Shown in pieces: positions 57,699 to 64,000 of a stretch of DNA of 64,000 bases. The translations under genes were made by a program, and so were the position numbers. The stretch covers positions 109,832,102-109,896,101 of the forward strand of contig NC_081861.1 in the NCBI RefSeq assembly GCF_963259705.1, in the 5' to 3' direction. The stretch comes from Myotis daubentonii. Lineage: Eukaryota; Chordata; Mammalia; Chiroptera; Vespertilionidae. Position 1 is the first letter of the stretch; each line of letters starts with the position of its first letter. The notes beneath the pieces are model-generated. The model made no database searches. It was not told the origin of the DNA and worked only from the letters and a program-made list of their open reading frames with translations.

Positions 57699-57822
57699 CT
57701 AGAGGCCCGGTGCACGAAATTTGTGCATTGGGGGGGGGATTCCTCAGCCCACCCTGCCCTCTCTCACAGTCTGGGAGCCCTCAGGGGATGTCCTACTGAT
57801 AGCTTAGGCCCACTCCCCAAAT
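57699..57822 (-). mobile_element. Helitron 3'-end fragment
   Basis: Only about 120 bp of 3' end are present: on the minus strand CAATGCACAAATTTCGTGCA hairpin, CCGGGCCTCTAG and a flanking T. No 5' terminus follows; at about 57822 the sequence turns AT-rich. The rest was deleted or never inserted. Confidence 0.85.
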
Positions 57823-58289
57823 TCCTTAAGAATGTTTACTTCATCTATCTAACAAGAGTTTGAAGCGGAAAAAAAAAAAGAAAAGAAAAACTAACTGAAA
57901 GAAGCAAACAAAACAATAAAAACACAAAACTAGGGTTGTTTATCCCTTTAGTAAAGCATACTTTATAAAAATGTTATTGTATCTTTAGGTTTTCACTAAG
58001 ACTATGTCATTTATACTTCTCAAAATACTTGCTTTGCCTTTGTTGGGAAAACAGTGAAGAAGCTAAATGGTAGGGTTAGGTTTTCAAGTTGCATCAAGTG
58101 TCTACAATGCACAGCATTGTAGCAGTGGGGAAAATAGTAAACAAGAAGGTTTTCAACAAACAAAAATAAATTAAAACATTTTTGAAACTATATGTTCATA
58201 ATGGGATATTCCTATGTACAAAGAAATTATTTAAAAACTCACCCAAAGAACATTCAAACTTATAAAATTAATAAATCTGTTCACTTTAC
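57823..58289. other. No feature recognised
   Basis: AT-rich DNA. Words near 58090-58160 (AGTGTCTACAATGCACAGC) faintly recall an old interspersed repeat. Confidence 0.45.
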
Positions 58290-58510
58290 TAGCGGTTCTC
58301 AACCTGTGGGTCTCGACCCCTTTGGGGGTCGAATGACCCTTTCACAGGGTCACCTAAGACCATTGGAAAACACATATATAATTACATATTGTTTTTGTGA
58401 TTAATCACTATGCTTATATATGTTCAATTTGTAACAATGAAATTGGGGGTCACCACAACATGAGGAACTGTATTAAAGGGTCGCAGCATTATGAAGGTTG
58501 AGAACCACTG
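58290..58510. mobile_element. SPIN-like non-autonomous hAT element
   Basis: The ends GCGGTTCTCAACCTGTGGGT and GGTTGAGAACCACTG are inverted copies, with CGACCCCTTTGGGGGTCGAA next to the left end, as I remember from SPIN/URR1-type hAT elements. The right flank CTTTAGAC fits the hAT target form; the left flank reads CTTTAC, as if 2 bp were lost. The element is 221 bp and non-coding. Confidence 0.85.
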
Positions 58511-59519
58511 CTTTAGACTGTTTTAAAAATATTCTATTATTAACAAAAGTGAGAGGGAGTAATGTGATCTATTGTAACCAAGAAGGAAGAAACAGCTCAG
58601 CAACTTGTCTTTAGATGCTGCCTTTTCCAATCTACTGTAATAATAAATCTTCTGTTCACAAAATTGTGAAGGATAAAGAAATACATGCTAATTTTGTTGT
58701 TTTACCTCAAATTGAAAAAGTTATGCCATAATGCTTAGTTAAGATGAAAAAGGCATTAAAATTGTGAGTGAAAGACATGAACAAAAAATTTGTTCCAGTT
58801 GACACAATTTGCACCACAAAGCATTGAGCCTATATAGAGACTTTAATAGGAATCCCTTGAAACAAGTTACTGCATTTACATAACTCTTAATACAGTGTAT
58901 TGTTGTAATTGATCTATTATATTATTAGTTGTTGTTGTTAGTATCTTAATATACCTAATTTATAAATTTAAATTGATCATAGATATTTAAATTTATCATA
59001 GATATAGGAAAACATATATATAGAATTTGGAATTCTGTGGTTTCTTTCAAGTGGATACTGCAAGTCTTGGGACATATTCTCTTTGGGTGTATAATGTGTT
59101 GATTGATACATGTATATATTGTGAAATGAATAAATCAGACAAAAAATAAATCCCTCCTCAAGTTTTATGGGAGAAGATAAATGGTAAATATAAATGCATC
59201 CTGGCAACACGTTTATCACTTAAAACCACCACACCCAAGGAAATTCAAGGTTCAGTACAAAACTTCAAGTAAGCTGAAAAGTTTTAAAAAGTGAAATTAC
59301 TTTATATGAATTCAGAAACCAAAACATTCCTGAAAACAATATAAATTTGTTTTTTGGGGGGGGTACCAAATTATGTATTATCCACTTTCAATCTGATAGG
59401 CTTCAAGGCCAAGCATAGTATGGAATAAAATCAAGTATTTCACTTGTTCCTAGGTGGTTAGATACATGATTCTAGCTTAAAATCCAGTTGTACATGTAAA
59501 GTGTGGTAATTTCTATCAT
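58511..59519. other. No feature recognised
   Basis: AT-rich DNA without a repeat family or exon that I can support. Confidence 0.5.
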
Positions 59520-59534
59520 AAACCGTAAATATTT

Positions 59535-59753
59535 CTTAAATATATTTTTATTGATTTCAGAGAGGAAGGGAGAGGGAGAGAGAGAGATGGAAACATTAAT
59601 GATGAGAGAGAATCATTGATGGGCTGCCTCCTGCACACCCCCTACTTGGGGACTGAGCCTGCAACCCTGGCATGTGCCCTTGACCGGAATCGAAAGTGGG
59701 ACCCTTTGGTTCACAGGCCGATGCGCCATCCACTGAGAAAAACCAGGTAGGGC
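59535..59753 (-). mobile_element. VES SINE with perfect target duplication
   Basis: On the minus strand it begins GCCCTACCTGGTTTTTCTCA, contains TTTCGATTCCGGTCAAGGG and ends TCTCTGAAATCAATAAAAAT. A perfect 15-bp repeat AAACCGTAAATATTT flanks it (59520-59534 and 59754-59768), pointing to a fairly recent insertion. Confidence 0.96.
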
Positions 59754-59768
59754 AAACCGTAAATATTT

Positions 59769-60535
59769 TCAAATGTAATTTATTTCTGGAATTAAGTGGT
59801 CATGGTCAATAGAAGGAGTATGGTTTATATTTTTCAAACATATCTTTCAAAAGTGCAAAGCCAAAAAGATTGATGTCTGTGACTAGTGAAAATAACAAAG
59901 AGATGCCTGCATTTTTATTTTGCCAAAATTTGAAACTTTAGAATCTCAGGTAACACTGGGTTGTTATTTGGTAATGATAATCAAAATCACCATTTAAATG
60001 TGCTCAGGATATTATTATGATTTACAAGTTAGGAATCCATAAACTGATAATGAAAATGCTGTAAACCTGGCCAAACAGAACAGACTAGTTGAAGGATCTA
60101 ATGAATAAAATGGGTTTTTCAATCACTATGGAGTTCAAAAGCACTTTCCCAGGTAGGGATAATGTTTATAACAGGACTATAGTCACTGAAGAATCAGTAT
60201 TTCTCTATAAGAGAAAAGTTCAGTAAAGTGATAAAACATACAGACTATAGCTAAAGTATATTTATGTCCATGATAAGTGGAAAGCTGTATAAAACCTATT
60301 TGTCAATCAAGTTGTCCATTAAGCAATGTACTTATCAAAGGGTAGTGCAAACAGGATTCCCTGGGTTATATTTTGGACAAGTACAGTAGGCACTTGTTTA
60401 AAACTTATTACTATTTCTACACCAAATTGAGTAATAAAGGCTATCATTTTGTCAGTGGTTCAATGATTTAATGCATGTACAATAGTTAGAATTTAAAATG
60501 TTAGAATCTCAGGTAACACTAGATTGTTATTTGGT
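59769..60535. other. Mostly unassigned; one direct repeat
   Basis: The words AGAATCTCAGGTAACACT and TTGTTATTTGGT occur at about 59940-59973 and 60503-60536, 563 bp apart. Otherwise no feature is recognised. The interval borders the retroviral pol remnant and may contain more decayed retroviral sequence. Confidence 0.45.
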
Positions 60536-60539
60536 TTGA

Positions 60540-61860
60540 ATAAGAGCTTCATCTTTTTATTAAACCAACATTTGTTAGATTTCCATCTTGGTTTTCCTTT
60601 TTTGAAGCCAATTGTTGGATTCTCTGACCAGTTTTTCTAAGTTATCCATTGGGAATTATCCCTTTGAACTATGACAGAGGTTTGACTGTTGCTGGTTCCT
60701 TTAAGGGAAGCATTCTTTGTAGAAATGTCAGCAAGGTGATTTATTTTAGTTTCCAGAAATTCAAGTTTAGAATGTTCTGGCATCTTAATAATAGCTAAAT
60801 CAATAGGTAAAAGAATAGCATTCATGCATCCATGTCTCTGGACCTATTTTGTTCATCAGTTTATTTTGTTCATGAAATTCCACTTATAAGGAGATCATAT
60901 GGTATTTGTCTTTCTCTGACTTATTTTGCTTACCATAATAATCTCCATGTCCATCCATGCTGTCACAAGGGGTAAGACATGTTTCTTTTTTACAGCCACA
61001 TAGTATTCCATTGTGTAAATGTACCAGGGAAAAAAAGGGGAATTTAGGGGACATCTGTAATACTGTTAACAATAAAAATAAGTTTAAAAAATAAAAAAAG
61101 AATAGCATCCAATAATTTATGAACATTCAGGCTATTCTTAATTTTATTTCCACTGGAAGTAAAAAAGCCATATTGCTCTCATAACATTCCAAAATTAGGA
61201 GCTACTCAGAAAGCACACCTACTGTCTGTATAAATGTTGCTAGTTTTTCCCTTGGCTAAAATACAAAGCCAAGCAAAACATATAACTCAGCCTACTGTGC
61301 TAAAGAAGCCAGAGGTAAAAATGTTGTCCCAATTACTTCAAAAGAGGTTACAATGGCATAGCTAGACAGTATTTACCATTTTCATTTTTTATAAATAAAC
61401 CGTCTATAAACATAAGAAATCAGGACTACCAGAGGAATCTCCTGCAAACCTTCAGGAGGGGTCATGTGATCTGTCATTGTTAAACAGTCATGAGGTGCTT
61501 TGTCAGTATTACTGAGGAGAAGAGTAGCTAAATTAAGGTTATGACAATGTGAAAGTGTTATGTGTTAATCTGTTAACAAAAGGATTTCATAAAAGTAAGG
61601 CAACTAACTGAAAGATGTTGAGTATGATGAGAATTCAGAAATGCTTCTATTGAAAAAGGTAAAGGATTGATAAGGGAGGCCCCACCACAAATTCCTCTGT
61701 GGCCTTAACCAAAAGTGCAGTGGCAGTAATGGTTCTAAAACAAGGGGAAGTATCCCCAAACCACAGGTTTTAGTTACTTATGATAATACCCTCGGGGCCT
61801 AAGGTTGCCTCCAATATTTTTGGGTGAATACACCAAGGGCTTTCCCTTTCCTTCTGTATA
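60540..61860 (-). pseudogene. pol: Class I ERV pol remnant (RT end and RNase H)
   Basis: On the minus strand the order fits the end of reverse transcriptase and the RNase H domain of a gammaretrovirus-like Pol. Landmarks are a FVVGPP-like connection region (about 61680), TPEGLQEIPLV in broken frame, the RNase H word YTDSR (about 61230), FTSSGNKIKN, and LLDAILLPIDLAIIKMPEHS across an insertion, then DISTKNASLKGT. Multiple stops and frameshifts occur. An L1 with a 15-bp target duplication splits it at 60824-61095. I saw no intact domain and no adjacent LTR. Confidence 0.82.
60824..61095 (+). mobile_element. L1 with 5' inversion inside ERV pol
   Basis: The left part (60824 to about 61027) is the L1 ORF2 end in minus orientation (CCATCCATGCTGTCACAAGG). 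The right part is the L1 3' end in plus orientation (GGGACATCTGTAATACTGTT and AATAAAAATAAG with an A-rich tail). Repeats AAAAGAATAGCATTC (60809-60823) and AAAAGAATAGCATCC (61096-61110) match at 14 of 15 positions. This is the classic twin-priming form. Confidence 0.93.
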
Positions 61861-61904
61861 TAAAAACAAAATGAAAATCGAAAAATTAGGATGTCCAAGA
61901 ATAA

Positions 61905-62312
61905 GTTTTTTTTTCTGTTTTTATAACTGAATTTATTGAGGAGGCATTCATTAATATAATGATATAGGTTTCAGTTGTACAATTCTATAATACATTATTT
62001 GTATATTGCATTATGTGTTCACCACCCCAAGTCAATTCTCCTTCCATCACCATCTTCTACCTCCCTCCACCCCCCTCTTTCCCTCTGGTAATCACCATAC
62101 TGTTGTCTGTGTCTAAGGATTGTTTTTGTTTTTCTCCTTAATCCATTAATGTTTTTCATGCAGACCCTCAAATTCCTTCCCCTCTGACAAATAAGCTATT
62201 CAGTGAAAGACAAGTACTATATGATTTCACTTACATGTGAAATCTATTAAACAAAATAAACTAACAAACAAAATAGAAATTGACTCAGATATAGAGAACA
62301 AATGGTTATATT
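61905..62312 (-). mobile_element. L1 with 5' inversion, minus strand
   Basis: Starting at the T-run at 61905, the plus strand shows the complement of an L1 3' UTR (GTTCACCACCCCAAGTCAAT and GGTAATCACCATACTGTTGT) to about 62190. From there L1 ORF2-end sequence continues in plus orientation (CAGTGAAAGACAAGTACTAT and GATTTCACTTACATGTG). Opposite orientation of the two parts indicates a 5' inversion. The target duplication was not found. Confidence 0.8.
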
Positions 62313-62510
62313 AAGGCTCTCCTTTAAAGCTTTAAAGGCCATATTGCCCCATTCCTTCCAGAAAATATATTCAGGCCTAAAATTATTTACTAAACATACA
62401 TAGGTTTAGCCATACAAAAGACTCTAAGTTGATGCTCAGTATAAGTTTAGTTCTTATTCCAACATCAGATTCCCCAAATATCAAACCTGAGTTTGGAGAA
62501 ATTGAAATAT

Positions 62511-62515
<5 letters not shown>

Positions 62516-62568
<53 letters not shown>
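62516..62568. repeat. (TA)n microsatellite at a Helitron start
   Basis: About 26 TA units run into GTATATTAAAAGAGAAACAT. Since Helitrons here normally begin TCTATATAATAAAAGAG, the repeat probably grew from the terminus and has hidden it. Confidence 0.92.
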
Positions 62569-62573
<5 letters not shown>

Positions 62574-62977
62574 TAAAAGAGAAACATGCAAATTAACCAT
62601 AAATCCATCACTCTGCCACTCTGCTACACCCACCAGCCAAACAGAGTGACCATGCAAATTAACACAACAAAGATGGTGGTTAATTTGCATATGCAGGCGC
62701 AGAGTGATGAGTGAAGATGACTAAAGATGGCGGCGGTCACTGAGCTGGAGTGAGCAGGAGGCTTGGGTTGCTCCCGGCGATGGAAGAAGCCAAACTTACC
62801 ACTGGCCCTGGACTCAGCTCAAGGAGGGGCTGAGGGCCTGGGTCACCAGGGGAGAAGCCAAGCCTCACTGCTGCAGCCAGAACAAAGGCCTGGGTCCTGG
62901 GTGCTGGAGGAAAACCAATGCCAGCAGCCAAGGGAAGGAAGGCCTATTGTGCGAATCTTCATGCAACGGGCCACTAG
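62569..62977 (+). mobile_element. Helitron 1 of 3 in tandem
   Basis: The 5' end is absorbed in the (TA)n repeat; TTAAAAGAGAAACATGCAAAT follows. The 3' end has GTGCGAATCTTCATGCAAC, then GGGCCACTAG. Two AAGATGG words (ACAAAGATGGTGG at about 62668 and AAAGATGGCGGCGG at 62723) and an octamer ATGCAAAT are present. The interior is GC-rich and non-coding. Confidence 0.88.
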
Positions 62978-62979
62978 TA

Positions 62980-63495
62980 TCTACACTAATAAAAGAGAAA
63001 CATGGTAATTGGCATACGACCGCAACCCTTTTCATTGGCTAATCAGCGAGATATGCAAATTAACTGTCAGCCAAGATGGCGGCTGGCAGCCAAGCAGCTT
63101 GAAACTAACGAGGCTTGGTTGCCTCAGTGACGGAGGAAACCAACGTTCCCCGCCTGCGGCTGCAGGCCTCTGAGCGGGCAGTTTAAGAAACTCTGTAACA
63201 AATACCGCCGGAGTTCAGCCAGCAGATTCGCAACATTGTAAGCAAAGGCCAGGAACCTACTTTCAGCAGCGGAGGCCTAAAAGCTGGAGCCAAGCCTCAA
63301 GCTAAAGCTGGCCCAGAATAAAAAAAGAAAAAAAGGAAAAAAGGAGCAGTTGGGAGCTTCAGTCACCCCCAGCCTGAAAACAGCCCTCAGCCCCTCACCC
63401 AGACTGGCCAGGCACCCCAGTGGGGACCCCCACCCTGATCCAGGACACCCTTCAGGGCAAACCATTCGGCACCCAACCGTGCACCAGGCCTCTAT
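62980..63495 (+). mobile_element. Helitron 2 of 3 in tandem
   Basis: It starts TCTACACTAATAAAAGAG, three bases after the end of the previous Helitron, and ends GTGCACCAGGCCTCTAT, with CTAT in place of CTAG. The reverse complement of 301-947 is the same subfamily: shared words include GAGCTTCAGTCACCCCCAGC and CAGCCCTCAGCCCCTCACC. Promoter-like words are ATTGG (63034-63038), ATGCAAAT (63053-63060) and AAGATGGCGG (63073-63082). Confidence 0.9.
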
Positions 63496-64000
63496 TCTAT
63501 ATAGTAAAAGGGTAATATGCCTCCCAGCACCGGGATCAGCGTGACAGGGGGCAGCCCCCAAACCCCCTGATCGCCCTGTGGCTCTGTGTGTGACAGGGGG
63601 CGGGGCCACAACCTCCCTATCACCCTGCTCTGTTTGTAACAGGGGAAGGCACCACAACCCCCTGATCAGCCCTACTCTGTGCCTGATAGGGGGGAGCTCC
63701 CCAACCCCCCCCCCATGGGCCTTGCTCTGTGTGTGATGGGGTAGAGCCATAACCTCCCCATCGGCCCTGCCCTGTGTGTGAGAGTGGCAGTGCCCCAACC
63801 CCCTAATGGGCCCTGCTATGTGTGTGACAGGAGCAGCGCCCCAACCCCCTGATTGGCCCTGCTCTGTGCATGACAGGGTACAGAGCCCCAACCCCCCTGA
63901 TGGGCCCTGCTCTGTGAGTGACCGAGGGTGGTGCCACAACCTCCCCATCGACCCCGCCTTGAGTGTTACAGGGGATGGTGCCCCAACCCCCCAATCGGCC
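63496..64000 (+). mobile_element. Helitron 3 of 3, with 48-bp minisatellite
   Basis: It begins TCTATATAGTAAAAGGG and TAATATGCCTCCCAGCACC, directly joined to the previous Helitron. From about 63545 to the window end lies an array of some nine units of roughly 48 bp (CCCCAACCCCCTGATCGGCC and CTGCTCTGTGTGTGACAGG). It corresponds to the reverse complement of 1-300. The 3' end lies outside the window. Confidence 0.88.

Noticed and set aside
62900..63300. Possible host promoter or CpG island because of AAGATGGCGG, CCAAT and octamer words
   Set aside because: The words lie inside Helitrons and recur in the other copies; listed as a finding about Helitrons rather than as a gene promoter.

Overview
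The window is nuclear DNA from a bat, almost certainly family Vespertilionidae. The evidence is the combination of many short Helitrons (5' end TC-CTATATAATAAAAG-, 3' end hairpin followed by GGCCTCTAG), many tRNA-derived VES-type SINEs, hAT and Tc1/mariner DNA transposons, LINE-1 and ORF1-only HAL1 elements. I cannot name the genus. I see no intact host protein-coding gene, no tRNA or rRNA gene and no CRISPR array. The region reads as intergenic or intronic DNA built largely from mobile elements.

Layout. 1-947: a tandem Helitron pair on the minus strand. 1-7 kb: AT-rich sequence with one MIR and one Helitron. 7.1-24.1 kb: a decayed old LINE-1 split by nested insertions. These are a VES SINE itself broken by a hAT element, three Helitrons, a Tc1 remnant, an LTR, further SINEs, and one nearly complete young LINE-1 (13690-19979) with an 11-bp target duplication. 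24-31 kb: L1 pieces (one with a 5' inversion), Helitrons and a 5'-truncated HAL1 with its own target duplication. 31-40.4 kb: minus-strand L1 pieces, ending in an L1 whose 5' UTR carries a GC-rich repeat of about 1 kb and abuts a Helitron with two 3' ends. 40.9-43.6 kb: one insertion bounded by a perfect 14-bp duplication that contains a HAL1 fused to a processed endophilin-A-like (SH3GL3-like) transcript. 45-46.6 kb: two Helitrons. 47.2-50.9 kb: endogenous retrovirus remains (an envelope TM fragment plus LTR and several solo LTRs). 51.4-52.3 kb: a Tc1 transposon bordered by microsatellites on both sides. 53-62 kb: SINEs, a composite Helitron, a SPIN-like hAT, and a decayed class I ERV pol hit by a 5'-inverted L1. 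62.5-64 kb: three head-to-tail Helitrons; the last two repeat, in opposite orientation, the composite at the left edge.

The elements interact by nesting and co-mobilisation. L1 machinery plausibly mobilised the SINEs, HAL1s and chimeric retrocopy. Helitrons have spread minisatellites and promoter-like motif sets. Calls rest on reading motifs, termini and target duplications by eye; family names come from remembered consensus features and no database search was run.
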